Source of the DNA: Thioalkalivibrio sp.
GTDB taxonomy: Bacteria; Pseudomonadota; Gammaproteobacteria; Ectothiorhodospirales; Ectothiorhodospiraceae
Direction: 5' to 3'
NCBI GenBank assembly: GCA_007133115.1
Contig: SLNI01000191.1
Coordinates: 1 to 17,770, forward strand
Length of the DNA: 17,770 nucleotides
The position numbers and the translations under genes are program-made. The stretch's first letter is position 1. The number at the start of each line of letters is the position of its first letter. The notes beneath the pieces are model-generated. The model was not told the DNA's origin. It worked only from the letters and a program-made list of their open reading frames with translations, and ran no database searches. Shown here in pieces: positions 7,861 through 15,085 of this stretch.

Positions 7861-8163
7861 TCAGAATTTGTAGTAACGGTCGTTCAGGAAAGCCGCGACC
7901 GCTTCGACTTCGTCATCAAACCAGCCGACATCAAGGTTCACGTTGCAGCGGTTCACCTGGGTCACCAGGGAATCATAGGCGCCCACTTGGCGATCTGCCC
8001 GGGTGTAGAGGCCAGAGCCGTCCCCGCCGGCAATACTCACGTGGCAGCTGATGCAGTTGTCCTGGTGCAGTTGTTCGCCCCGTTGCACGTCACTGGCCTG
8101 AGCCGAGAGGCTGAAGGCGGCGGAGACGGCGAGGATGGAGACTGCTTTTCCAAAATGATTCAT
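7861..8163 (-). CDS. Small exported monohaem cytochrome c without a Met ligand
   Basis: This 100-aa protein has a signal peptide (hydrophobic residues 8-22, cut near AQA-S at 23/24) and one haem-binding motif, CISCH (C37, C40, H41). The mature chain of about 77 residues contains no methionine, so the usual class I His-Met ligation is impossible. Possible sixth ligands are H33, N71 or N74, or none (high-spin haem). A single extra cysteine, C73, lies in NRCNVNLDVGWFDDEV, followed by a helix ending NDRYYKF, which resembles the C-terminal class I helix. The start at 8163 has a strong AGGAGA site; an upstream in-frame ATG at 8193 lacks one. It heads an apparent operon with phhB and rsgA. The function is unknown: periplasmic electron transfer or gas/ligand binding are options. 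Confidence 0.88.
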   Translation of the reverse strand: MNHFGKAVSILAVSAAFSLSAQASDVQRGEQLHQDNCISCHVSIAGGDGSGLYTRADRQVGAYDSLVTQVNRCNVNLDVGWFDDEVEAVAAFLNDRYYKF

Positions 8164-8265
8164 GGTCTTTCTCCTTGGCATGCGGTCGTGCATGAGGTGT
8201 GTTCGGCGTGGTCACTCGGGACCCGTTCCTGATGATAAACTCGAAAGAGCGATCAAGGAGAATAC

Positions 8266-8829
8266 ATGGGCCAGAATGCCGACAATCTCATCTGGATTGA
8301 TCTCGAAATGACTGGATTGGATCCCGACAGGGATTTGATCATCGAGATCGCGACCATTGTCACCGACAAGGATCTCAACGTTCTTGCGGAGGGCCCGGTG
8401 GCCGCGATACGGCAGACGGACGCGATACTGGCCGGCATGGATGACTGGAATCGACGCACGCACGGCGCTTCTGGCCTGGTGGAGCGCGTCCGGCGGAGCA
8501 TGACGGATGAACTGGGCGCCGAACGCATGACCCTGGACTTTCTGAAGCAATGGGTGCCACGCAATGCCTCACCCATGTGCGGCAACTCGATCTGTCAGGA
8601 TCGGCGGTTCATGGCCCGGTGCATGCCGGATCTGGAAAAGTATTTCCATTACCGGAACCTCGATGTCAGTACGCTCAAGGAGCTCGCGCGCCGCTGGGCA
8701 CCCGGGATCGTCGCCCACTCGAAAAAGGAATCGACCCACCAGGCGTTGCAGGACATCCGGGATTCCATCGATGAACTCCGTCACTACCGCGAGCACTTCA
8801 TCCGCATGCCCGCACCCGAGGGGCACTGA
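8266..8829 (+). CDS. orn: Oligoribonuclease
   Basis: This 187-aa 3'-to-5' exonuclease of the DEDDh class degrades 2-5 nt RNAs to mononucleotides, including pGpG from cyclic-di-GMP breakdown, in the cytoplasm. All catalytic residues are visible: D12 and E14 in [12 protein letters not shown]112 in [10 protein letters not shown], and H158 and D163 in [13 protein letters not shown]. The length is close to E. coli Orn (181 aa). The start at 8266 is preceded by AAGGAG at 8255-8260, spacing 5. It is divergent from the cytochrome c operon and converges on nadB with only 12 bp between stop codons, where no terminator hairpin is obvious. Confidence 0.97.
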   Translation: MGQNADNLIWIDLEMTGLDPDRDLIIEIATIVTDKDLNVLAEGPVAAIRQTDAILAGMDDWNRRTHGASGLVERVRRSMTDELGAERMTLDFLKQWVPRNASPMCGNSICQDRRFMARCMPDLEKYFHYRNLDVSTLKELARRWAPGIVAHSKKESTHQALQDIRDSIDELRHYREHFIRMPAPEGH

Positions 8830-8841
8830 GGCGCGGGGATT

Positions 8842-10473
8842 TCACGAATACCTCGATCCGGGCGGCGCGAGCACCGTGGGCTGACCGTCCAGCTCGGGAT
8901 CGCGCTCTGGGAAATCACGGATGTAATGCAGCCCCCGACTTTCGCTCCGTTCCAGCGCGCTGCGCACGATGATGTCGGCAATCAGGACCAGGTTGCGCAG
9001 CTCGATCAGGTCCGGTGTGATCCGGTAATGGCTGTAATACTCGTGTACCTCCTCCATCAATACGCGTATTCGGCGGTGCGCGCGTAGCAGGCGGTCTCGG
9101 GTACGCACGATGCCGACATAGTCCCACATGAGGCGACGCAGTTCGTCCCAGTCGTGCGAAACAACGACCTCTTCATCCGAGTCGGTTACCCGGGATTCGT
9201 CCCAGTTCGGCGGTTCGGGAAGGCATTCCGGCGTGAATGAGTCGGGATTGGAGAGGATGTGGTCTGCCGCCGACCGGGCGTACACAAGGCACTCCAGCAG
9301 CGAGTTGCTGGCCATGCGGTTGGCCCCGTGGAGGCCCGTGTAGGATGCCTCTCCGACGGCGTACAGGCCCGGAAGGTCGGTGCGGCCATGGCGATCGACC
9401 TGCACCCCGCCGCAGGTGTAATGCGCGGCGGGGACCACCGGCAGGGGCTCGGTGGTCATGTCGAATCCATATTCGAGGCAGCGCTGGTGAATCATCGGAA
9501 AGTGCTCGCGAACGAACTCCGGTGTCCGATGGCTGATATCGAGGAACACGTGCTCCAGACCGAGGCGCTTCATTTCATGGTCGATGGCGCGGGCGACGAT
9601 GTCGCGTGGCGCAAGTTCCGCCCGCGCATCAAATCGTTTCATGAACCGGTCTCCGTCCGGAAGCAGCAGGTGTCCACCTTCACCCCGCACCGCCTCGGAG
9701 ATCAGAAACGATTTGGCCTGCGGATGGAACAGGCAGGTCGGGTGGAACTGCATGAACTCCATGTTCGTGACCCGGCACCCGGCCCGCCATGCCATCGCGA
9801 TGCCGTCACCAGTGGCACCATCGGGGTTGGAATTGTACAGGTAGACCTTGCTCGCGCCCCCGGTAGCCAGAATCACCACGGGGGCGAGAACGGTCACCAC
9901 CTTGCGCGTCTCGCCATCCTGTACATAGGCGCCGATGACGCGCGGGGTGGACCCGTCCGTATCCACGATCAGGTCCACCGCGAGATGGCGCTCGAACACT
10001 TCGATGTGCGGCTGGCCCCGTGCCGTGTCGACCAGCGCTTCTTCGATTGCCTGCCCTGTGGCATCGGCGGCATGCGCGACCCGGCGGGCGCTGTGTCCAC
10101 CTTCGCGGGTCAGGTGCAGACGGCTGCGGCCTTCATGCGCTTCGCGGGTGAACGGCACTCCCAGACCCAGAAGCCACTGAATGGCTTCGGGTCCCGCAGC
10201 GACCGTCTGGCGCACGGCTTCGACATCGCAAAGCCCCGCTCCGGCATCCAGCGTGTCGGCCACGTGGGCTTCGAAGGAATCGGTCGCGTCGAGGACAGCG
10301 GAGATGCCACCCTGCGCGTAACGGGTGCTTCCCTCGTCCACGGGACCCTTGCTGATCACCGCAACGCGCCGAACTGGAGCGAGATGGAGCGCGGCGGTAA
10401 GGCCCGCTGCACCGCTTCCGATGATCAGGACATCAAACCGTTGCGCGCTCAGGCCCTGTTGAGTTGCGCCCAT
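8842..10473 (-). CDS. nadB: L-aspartate oxidase
   Basis: This 543-aa FAD enzyme (E. coli 540 aa) oxidises L-aspartate to iminoaspartate, which NadA condenses to quinolinate for NAD synthesis. The FAD fingerprint GSGAAGL is at 19-25, with [10 protein letters not shown] (50-59), the substrate-site H244 in FHPTCLF, the catalytic arginine R290 in [12 protein letters not shown] (same number as in E. coli), and HYTCGGV and [21 protein letters not shown] near the C-terminal half. The helical C-terminal domain of the succinate dehydrogenase/fumarate reductase superfamily is complete. The sequence before the ATG at 10473 shows only a weak ribosome binding site. It is divergent from rpoE, as in E. coli. 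nadA is not in the window. Confidence 0.97.
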   Translation of the reverse strand: MGATQQGLSAQRFDVLIIGSGAAGLTAALHLAPVRRVAVISKGPVDEGSTRYAQGGISAVLDATDSFEAHVADTLDAGAGLCDVEAVRQTVAAGPEAIQWLLGLGVPFTREAHEGRSRLHLTREGGHSARRVAHAADATGQAIEEALVDTARGQPHIEVFERHLAVDLIVDTDGSTPRVIGAYVQDGETRKVVTVLAPVVILATGGASKVYLYNSNPDGATGDGIAMAWRAGCRVTNMEFMQFHPTCLFHPQAKSFLISEAVRGEGGHLLLPDGDRFMKRFDARAELAPRDIVARAIDHEMKRLGLEHVFLDISHRTPEFVREHFPMIHQRCLEYGFDMTTEPLPVVPAAHYTCGGVQVDRHGRTDLPGLYAVGEASYTGLHGANRMASNSLLECLVYARSAADHILSNPDSFTPECLPEPPNWDESRVTDSDEEVVVSHDWDELRRLMWDYVGIVRTRDRLLRAHRRIRVLMEEVHEYYSHYRITPDLIELRNLVLIADIIVRSALERSESRGLHYIRDFPERDPELDGQPTVLAPPGSRYS

Positions 10474-10514
10474 GGCTCAGGTAACGTTCCGGCGTTGTTT
10501 CATCTGCGTCGACA

Positions 10515-10531
10515 GAAGATGCAGAATCTTC
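10515..10531. promoter_or_regulatory. Operator-like inverted repeat in the nadB-rpoE divergent region
   Basis: GAAGAT and ATCTTC are separated by 5 bases, a 17-bp perfect dyad with 6-bp arms. It lies 42 bp upstream of the nadB start and about 14 bp before the sigma-E-like -35 of rpoE. No known regulator is recognised; it could equally be chance. Confidence 0.25.
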
Positions 10532-10544
10532 GGGCGTTGGCGGC

Positions 10545-10571
10545 GAACTTCAGGATGGTCACGGGGTCCAT
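10545..10571 (+). promoter_or_regulatory. Candidate sigma-E promoter of rpoE (autoregulatory)
   Basis: GAACTT (10545-10550) is followed after exactly 16 bases by TCCAT (10567-10571). The E. coli sigma-E pattern is GGAACTT-N16-TCTGA. The -35 core and the spacing match; the -10 is poor, sharing only TC. It sits 45-72 bp upstream of the rpoE ATG, and rpoE is autoregulated from such a promoter in E. coli. It is weaker than the site before degP. Confidence 0.4.
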
Positions 10572-10616
10572 GTATTCGAGATTACCGAAGTCGGGGTTCC
10601 ATGCGGGAGTCCCCAC

Positions 10617-11195
10617 ATGAGCGAGAAGGCTTCGGACGAGGCCCTCGTGAAACGCGTTCAACGTGGCGAGAAGGCTGCATTTGACATCCTGGTTCTCAAG
10701 TATCAGCACAAGATCATCAACCTCGTGGGTCGTTATGTCCATGACCATGCGGCAGCGCAGGATGTGTCCCAGGAAGCGTTCATCAAGGCCTATCGCGGAC
10801 TCGCGAACTTTCGCGGCGAGAGCGCGTTCTATACGTGGTTGTACCGGATCGCCATCAATACCGCAAAGAACTACCTGGTGGCCCAGGGACGGCGGCGTCC
10901 CGAGGCCGAAATCGACGCCCAGGACGCGGAGCAGATCGGTGGTGATTCTGCGCTGAAGGACAATGCAACCCCGGAAGGGGAGCTGTTGTCAGAAGAGATA
11001 CAGGCGGCCGTTCAAAGGACGATCGAAAGGTTGCCGGACGACTTGAGAACTGCGATTACCCTGCGCGAACTGGAAGGGATGAGTTACGAAGAGATCGCCC
11101 AGACCATGGGATGCCCGATCGGCACCGTCCGTTCGCGCATCTTCCGGGCCAGGGAGGCCATCGACCGGACCTTGCGTCCTTTGCTGAACGACTGA
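10617..11195 (+). CDS. rpoE: RNA polymerase sigma-E (AlgU-type) envelope-stress sigma factor
   Basis: This 192-aa ECF sigma factor closely resembles E. coli RpoE along its whole length. Region 2 contains SQEAFIKAYRGL and FYTWLYRIAINTAKNYLVAQ (about 51-90); region 4 contains LPDDLRTAITLRELEG and the helix-turn-helix SYEEIAQTMGCPIGTVRSR (156-174). It directs transcription of envelope-repair genes when outer-membrane protein folding fails. The start at 10617 has GGGAG 7 nt upstream. It heads rpoE-rseA-rseB-rseC with tight spacing, so the sigma factor is co-expressed with its own inhibitors. Promoter motifs matching its specificity occur before degP and possibly before this gene. Confidence 0.98.
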   Translation: MSEKASDEALVKRVQRGEKAAFDILVLKYQHKIINLVGRYVHDHAAAQDVSQEAFIKAYRGLANFRGESAFYTWLYRIAINTAKNYLVAQGRRRPEAEIDAQDAEQIGGDSALKDNATPEGELLSEEIQAAVQRTIERLPDDLRTAITLRELEGMSYEEIAQTMGCPIGTVRSRIFRAREAIDRTLRPLLND

Positions 11196-11206
11196 ACGGG
11201 CCCAAC

Positions 11207-11749
11207 ATGAACAGCGAGAACACCCAAGTTTCCAAAACCGAGCGCCTCTCCGCCTTGGTCGACAACGAAACGGATGCCTTCGAAACCCGAAGACTCATCG
11301 ACGAACTGATTCGGTCGGAAGACGACCGGGCTCAATGGGCCCGTTACCACCTGATCGGTGACAGTCTGCGTGGCGGGATGAGGCAGGTAGCCCCGGCCAA
11401 CTTTCTCGACGGTGTCCGTCAGGGAATCTCAGACGAAGAGCCGTTTGCATTGGCGGAGCCTGAAACCGCCCGGAGCCCCTGGCTTCGCCCGGTCGCAGGA
11501 TTGGGCGTGGCGGCAACGGTCGCCGTGGTGACGCTTCTTGGTTTCCAGATGATGGCGACCCAGGGGCTGGACGATGGCTCACCTGTAAGCACCACGGTGC
11601 AGGTGGCGCCGGTTGCAGAGCCATCCACAACCGAGATCGCGGAGACTCCAGACCCCAGGTTTGCTCGCTATCTCGAGAATCATGCAGAGCTGCTGACTCC
11701 GGGGTCCTCGGCTTTTGCCCGGGTTCGAAATTCGGTCGACGGCGATTGA
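11207..11749 (+). CDS. rseA: Anti-sigma-E factor RseA (MucA-like)
   Basis: This 180-aa inner-membrane protein has the expected layout: a cytoplasmic N-terminal sigma-binding domain with LSALVDNETDAFETRRLIDEL and WARYHLIGDSLRG, one transmembrane segment (about 95-117), and a periplasmic tail of about 60 residues. It holds RpoE inactive until DegS and RseP cut it. The start at 11207 follows the rpoE stop by 11 nt; the frame is open upstream inside rpoE, but that start is implausible. The weak ribosome binding site suggests translational coupling to rpoE, which would keep the two in fixed ratio. degS and rseP are not in the window. The periplasmic part is poorly conserved in this family and nothing specific can be read in it. 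Confidence 0.93.
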   Translation: MNSENTQVSKTERLSALVDNETDAFETRRLIDELIRSEDDRAQWARYHLIGDSLRGGMRQVAPANFLDGVRQGISDEEPFALAEPETARSPWLRPVAGLGVAATVAVVTLLGFQMMATQGLDDGSPVSTTVQVAPVAEPSTTEIAETPDPRFARYLENHAELLTPGSSAFARVRNSVDGD

Positions 11750-11756
11750 TTCCGGC

Positions 11757-12749
11757 ATGAGGGCCTGGTTCTCGCAGCTTCCACTGGCGCTGTTGGTTCT
11801 ACTGTCCGGCGCGGCCGGAGCCGGAGCGATGGAGCCGTCGGAATGGCTGGAGCGGATGAAGCAAAGCATCCATCATCACAGCTATTCGGGCACCTTCATC
11901 CTGCAGCGTGGTGACCGCATCGACACCGTACGCGTCGTGCATGCCGCCGAAGACGACGGCTACCGCGAGCGGCTGCAGACCCTGACCGGGTCGGCTCGGG
12001 AAGTCATTCGGTCCGTGGATCGGTTGCGTACGTTCGAAGGCGAGGGCGCCGAGACGCTGGATGGCCCGCAACAGGGACCGCAGTGGCCACCCGCCATTGC
12101 CACCGCACTCCTCCAGAACAGTGCCCATTACGAGCTGACGTCGCCCGGGCGCGACCGCATCGCGGGCCTGCCCTGTTACATGCTTCATGCCAAGGCGCAG
12201 GACGCATTGCGCTACAGCCAGAAATACTGTGTTCACGACGACACCGGGGTGCCGCTGCTGAGCGAACTGATCGACGGTGATGGTCAGTTGCTGGAACGGC
12301 TGGTGTTCACCGAACTCGAATTTCTCGACGTGGTGTTCGAAGATGCATTGGAAGCTCGTGATTGTGATGCCCGCCACATCCAGGTCCGTGCCGGTGCCGA
12401 ACACGACGGCGGCGGTGAGATGGACGGCCCATGGTCGTTCGAGGACCTGCCGCCTGGCTTCAGCCCGATCATCGCGACGGCACGTCGGTTTGCACCCGAT
12501 GCTCCGGCGTCGCTCCATTTCGTATTGAGTGACGGTCTTGCGACGGTCTCCGTGTACGTCGACGAAGCTGCTGAGCTTTCGCAGGTTTTCGAGGGGGCTA
12601 CGCGCTCCGGCGCGACGCATGCAGTCGCGCGGCCGCTGGCGGGGCACCAGGTGACGGTGGTGGGTGAAGTTCCGCAGCAGACCGTGCAATGGATCGCAGA
12701 TTCCACTCGATTCAAGCCACCCGTCGCGCCGCCGGCTCCCGGAAACTGA
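11757..12749 (+). CDS. rseB: Periplasmic sigma-E regulator RseB (MucB-like)
   Basis: This 330-aa protein begins with a signal peptide (hydrophobic 8-23, cut near AGA-M at 24/25) and carries the MucB/RseB LolA-like fold: WLERMKQSIHHHSYSGTFILQRGDRI at the N-terminal side and a C-terminal domain with WSFEDLPPGFSP and HFVLSDGLATVSVYVD. It binds the periplasmic part of RseA and shields it from DegS; off-pathway lipopolysaccharide releases it in E. coli. The ATG at 11757 lies 7 nt after the rseA stop, pointing to coupled translation. Length is close to E. coli RseB (318 aa). Cysteines in GLPCYMLH and QKYCVHDD could pair in the oxidising periplasm. Confidence 0.95.
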   Translation: MRAWFSQLPLALLVLLSGAAGAGAMEPSEWLERMKQSIHHHSYSGTFILQRGDRIDTVRVVHAAEDDGYRERLQTLTGSAREVIRSVDRLRTFEGEGAETLDGPQQGPQWPPAIATALLQNSAHYELTSPGRDRIAGLPCYMLHAKAQDALRYSQKYCVHDDTGVPLLSELIDGDGQLLERLVFTELEFLDVVFEDALEARDCDARHIQVRAGAEHDGGGEMDGPWSFEDLPPGFSPIIATARRFAPDAPASLHFVLSDGLATVSVYVDEAAELSQVFEGATRSGATHAVARPLAGHQVTVVGEVPQQTVQWIADSTRFKPPVAPPAPGN

Positions 12750-12759
12750 GGACGCCACC

Positions 12760-13212
12760 ATGTCCGACTGGATGGAAGAGCAAGGGGTCGTGGTGTCGGT
12801 GATGGACGGATGGGCGACGGTCCGCGTCCAGCGGCAATCGACCTGTGGCTCCTGTTCTGCGCGCAGCGGTTGCGGCAACGGGGTATTGTCCGAGGTGCTG
12901 GGGCGTCGAGCCCTGGATCTCCGCATTCCGAATCGGGAGCGGCTGCAGCCGGGTGATCGGGTGACGCTGGGGATTCGCGACCGATCCCTGGTGTCCGGCG
13001 CGGTCGTCATGTATCTGTTGCCGCTCGCGGGCCTGATCGGCGTCGCGGCGTTCCTTTCGATGCTGATACCCGGTGTGACCGAGGGCTGGCTGGTCCTCAG
13101 CGGGCTCGCGGGATTTGGTCTGGGTCTGCTCGCGGTCCGGTGGTGGCTGCGCCGACAGGGCAGTCGGTTCGACCCGGTACTGCTTGCGCACCAGCCATCC
13201 TCGGTGGTTTGA
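12760..13212 (+). CDS. rseC: RseC/MucC-family inner-membrane protein
   Basis: This 150-aa protein has the family cysteine cluster near the N-terminus (C29, C32, C38 in STCGSCSARSGCG), followed by a short soluble domain with RLQPGDRVTLGI, and two transmembrane segments (about 78-103 and 108-129). Relatives modulate sigma-E activity mildly and are also linked to electron-transfer complexes such as Rnf and SoxR reduction, consistent with a metal- or redox-sensing cluster; the exact role is unsettled. The start at 12760 has TGAGGA upstream, overlapping the rseB stop region, and is preferred over 12664, which would overlap rseB. It is the last gene of the rpoE operon. Confidence 0.93.
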   Translation: MSDWMEEQGVVVSVMDGWATVRVQRQSTCGSCSARSGCGNGVLSEVLGRRALDLRIPNRERLQPGDRVTLGIRDRSLVSGAVVMYLLPLAGLIGVAAFLSMLIPGVTEGWLVLSGLAGFGLGLLAVRWWLRRQGSRFDPVLLAHQPSSVV

Positions 13213-13312
13213 GACTCCGGAATTCCGCGGTGCGGCGCCGGATGACGAGGGCGTCGGGTCGCGGGTCCTTTTGTCGGGGCTCCAGGATTCCCGGAAAATC
13301 CGCCGTCGTCGG

Positions 13313-13341
13313 GGAACTTGCCGATGTCCGACGCCTCTAGA
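13313..13341 (+). promoter_or_regulatory. Sigma-E-type promoter of degP
   Basis: GGAACTT (13313-13319) is followed by exactly 16 bases and TCTAGA (13336-13341). This matches the E. coli sigma-E consensus GGAACTT-N16-TCTGA almost perfectly. It lies 32 bp before the degP ATG, inside the 160-bp gap after rseC, and degP is a classic sigma-E target. The leader would be about 25 nt with AGAAGG as ribosome binding site. The rest of 13213-13312 shows nothing I can name. Confidence 0.85.
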
Positions 13342-13372
13342 CGTGTACTCCCGATAACTTGAGAAGGTTGAT

Positions 13373-14773
13373 ATGAAAGTATATTCCTGGCCACTGGTCC
13401 TCGTGTTGCTGTGGGCCGTGGCATTGCCATCCGCGGCACGTACGCTACCCGATTTCGTTCCACTCGTTGAGCAGAACAGCCTTGCGGTCGTGAATATCTC
13501 CTCGTCTCGTGAACAGACCGTGGCGTCGCGTTCTGGCACCATGCCTGAATTCCCCCCGGGGTCACCGTTCGAGGATCTGTTCGAGCGCTTCTTCGGGGAA
13601 CGCGACACGCCGCAACCGTTTGAACGCAGTGCCATGGGGTCGGGCTTCATCTACACGGACGATGGCTACATCCTGACCAACCACCACGTGGTTGACGGAG
13701 CCTCGGAGATCACCGTCCGGTTGTCGGACCGGCGCGTGTTCAGCGCCGAACTCATCGGTTCCGATGCCCAGAGCGACATCGCTGTATTGAAAATCGAGGC
13801 AGAGGATCTGCCCACGCTGAAACTGGGGTCCTCGGAACACCTGAAGGTCGGCGAATGGGTGCTGGCGATCGGTTCGCCGTTTGGCTTCGATCATTCGGTC
13901 ACCGCCGGCATCGTCAGTGCCAAGGGGCGCAGCCTGCCCTCCGACAACTACGTGCCCTTCATCCAGACCGACGTCGCAATCAATCCCGGAAACTCCGGCG
14001 GCCCCCTGTTCAATCTGGATGGCGAGGTCGTCGGCATCAACTCGCAGATCTACAGCCGTACCGGCGGCTTCATGGGCCTGTCGTTTGCGATTCCGATCGA
14101 AATGGCGGTCGAGGTGGCCGAGCAGCTGCGTGATACCGGTGTGGTGACTCGCGGCTGGCTGGGCGTGTTGATTCAGGAAGTCACGCGTGAACTTGCCGAT
14201 TCCTTTGGCATGAACCGCCCGACGGGTGCCCTGGTGGCACAGGTCCAGCCGGAGAGTCCCGCCGAACGTGCCGGTTTCCGCAGCGGTGACGTGATTCTTC
14301 GGTTCAATGGTATCGAAGTGCCCCGTTCCAGCGCATTGCCACCGATCGTGGGGCGCACGCCCGTGGGTGCCGAGGTGGACGTCGATGTTCGCCGCGGGAG
14401 CCAGGAGATCACCATTCCGGTCACGATCGACGCGCTGCCCGAAGCGGTGGCCAGTGCGCGAGGGACGCCACCGCCGATGACCCGCCCGCAGAGTTTCCTG
14501 GGCATGCAGCTGGAGCCGCTGGCCCCGGAGGAACGTCTGGCGATGGGGTTGGGGGACGCGGGAGTCCGGGTGATCGAAGTCACCGGGGATCCGGCACGTG
14601 CTGCCGGCATTCGGGCCGGGGACGTGATCGTGCAGCTCGGCGGCGAACCGGTCGGCTCGCCGGAAGATCTGAAGGAGAACGCTCAAGCCGCGCCGGAGGG
14701 TCGCTCGGTACCCGTGTTGGTCCATCGGGACGGCACCCCGGTATTCATCGCGTTGCGCATTCCGGCCTCCTGA
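13373..14773 (+). CDS. degP: Periplasmic serine protease/chaperone DegP (MucD/HtrA)
   Basis: This 466-aa HtrA protease degrades or refolds damaged envelope proteins. It starts with a signal peptide (hydrophobic 6-20, cut near SAA-R at 22/23). The catalytic triad is visible: H105 in TNHHVV, D135 in SDIAVLK and S208 in GNSGGP. Two PDZ domains follow (about 255-345, GWLGVLIQEV..., and 370-460, FLGMQLEPL...), with AGFRSGDVILRFNG and AGIRAGDVIVQLGG as carboxylate-binding and fold signatures. The TNHHVV variant (usually TNNHVV) also occurs in MucD-type proteins. AGAAGG precedes the ATG by about 6 nt. It follows rseC in the same direction, like mucD after mucC in Pseudomonas, but has its own sigma-E promoter. 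A stable hairpin follows the stop. Confidence 0.96.
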   Translation: MKVYSWPLVLVLLWAVALPSAARTLPDFVPLVEQNSLAVVNISSSREQTVASRSGTMPEFPPGSPFEDLFERFFGERDTPQPFERSAMGSGFIYTDDGYILTNHHVVDGASEITVRLSDRRVFSAELIGSDAQSDIAVLKIEAEDLPTLKLGSSEHLKVGEWVLAIGSPFGFDHSVTAGIVSAKGRSLPSDNYVPFIQTDVAINPGNSGGPLFNLDGEVVGINSQIYSRTGGFMGLSFAIPIEMAVEVAEQLRDTGVVTRGWLGVLIQEVTRELADSFGMNRPTGALVAQVQPESPAERAGFRSGDVILRFNGIEVPRSSALPPIVGRTPVGAEVDVDVRRGSQEITIPVTIDALPEAVASARGTPPPMTRPQSFLGMQLEPLAPEERLAMGLGDAGVRVIEVTGDPARAAGIRAGDVIVQLGGEPVGSPEDLKENAQAAPEGRSVPVLVHRDGTPVFIALRIPAS

Positions 14774-14783
14774 GCCCGGATCG

Positions 14784-14807
14784 GGGGTGTCGGGTCGCCG
14801 ACACCCC
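14784..14807. repeat. GC-rich hairpin after degP
   Basis: GGGGTGTCGG and CCGACACCCC form a perfect 10-bp stem closed by the 4-base loop GTCG. It begins 10 bp after the degP stop and ends 11 bp before the next start. No T-tract follows, so termination, if any, would be incomplete; it may stabilise the 3' end of degP mRNA or reduce readthrough into the lepA unit. Confidence 0.6.
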
Positions 14808-14818
14808 ACGGGACACTC

Positions 14819-15085
14819 GTGACTTCCAACGCTGAGCGGCCCGCGCCGCTGCTTTCCCTTTATTTCCGGGACGGATGTTGTCTCTGCGATCAGATGGCCG
14901 CGGAGCTTTCGGCACTGGAATGCCGTTATACTTTCGCGCTCGAACGTATCGACATCGATGAAGATCCTGGCCTGGCGCTTCGTTTCAATGCCAAGGTTCC
15001 GGTGTTGGCAGTGAACGGAGACATCCTGTGCTGCCACCGCCTCGATACAGCCGCATTGATCGAAGAGCTGACCCGGCATGACTGA
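14819..15085 (+). CDS. Small thioredoxin-fold protein, glutaredoxin-like DUF836 family
   Basis: This 88-aa protein starts with GTG. It has the glutaredoxin-like DUF836 pattern: [13 protein letters not shown] with a CxxC pair (C20, C23), an acidic strand ERIDIDEDP, then the cis-proline turn KVPVL (P61) before a short C-terminal helix. C21, C71 and C72 are additional cysteines. Proteins of this type are presumed thiol-disulfide exchange factors, but no substrate is known. No strong ribosome binding site precedes the GTG, and no internal ATG before the CxxC offers a better start. Its stop overlaps the lepA start by 8 bp, so the two are translationally coupled. Confidence 0.8.
   Translation: MTSNAERPAPLLSLYFRDGCCLCDQMAAELSALECRYTFALERIDIDEDPGLALRFNAKVPVLAVNGDILCCHRLDTAALIEELTRHD

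Noticed and set aside
9259..10620. Long plus-strand frame antisense to nadB
   Set aside because: nadB has all catalytic residues on the opposite strand; the antisense translation has no recognisable features.
10500..10748. 82-aa minus-strand frame across the rpoE start and upstream region
   Set aside because: It overlaps rpoE and has no ribosome binding site or known motif; composition bias explains the open frame.
11799..13565. Long open frame antisense to rseB, rseC and the start of degP
   Set aside because: It runs across three confident genes and the degP promoter, with no recognisable protein motif.
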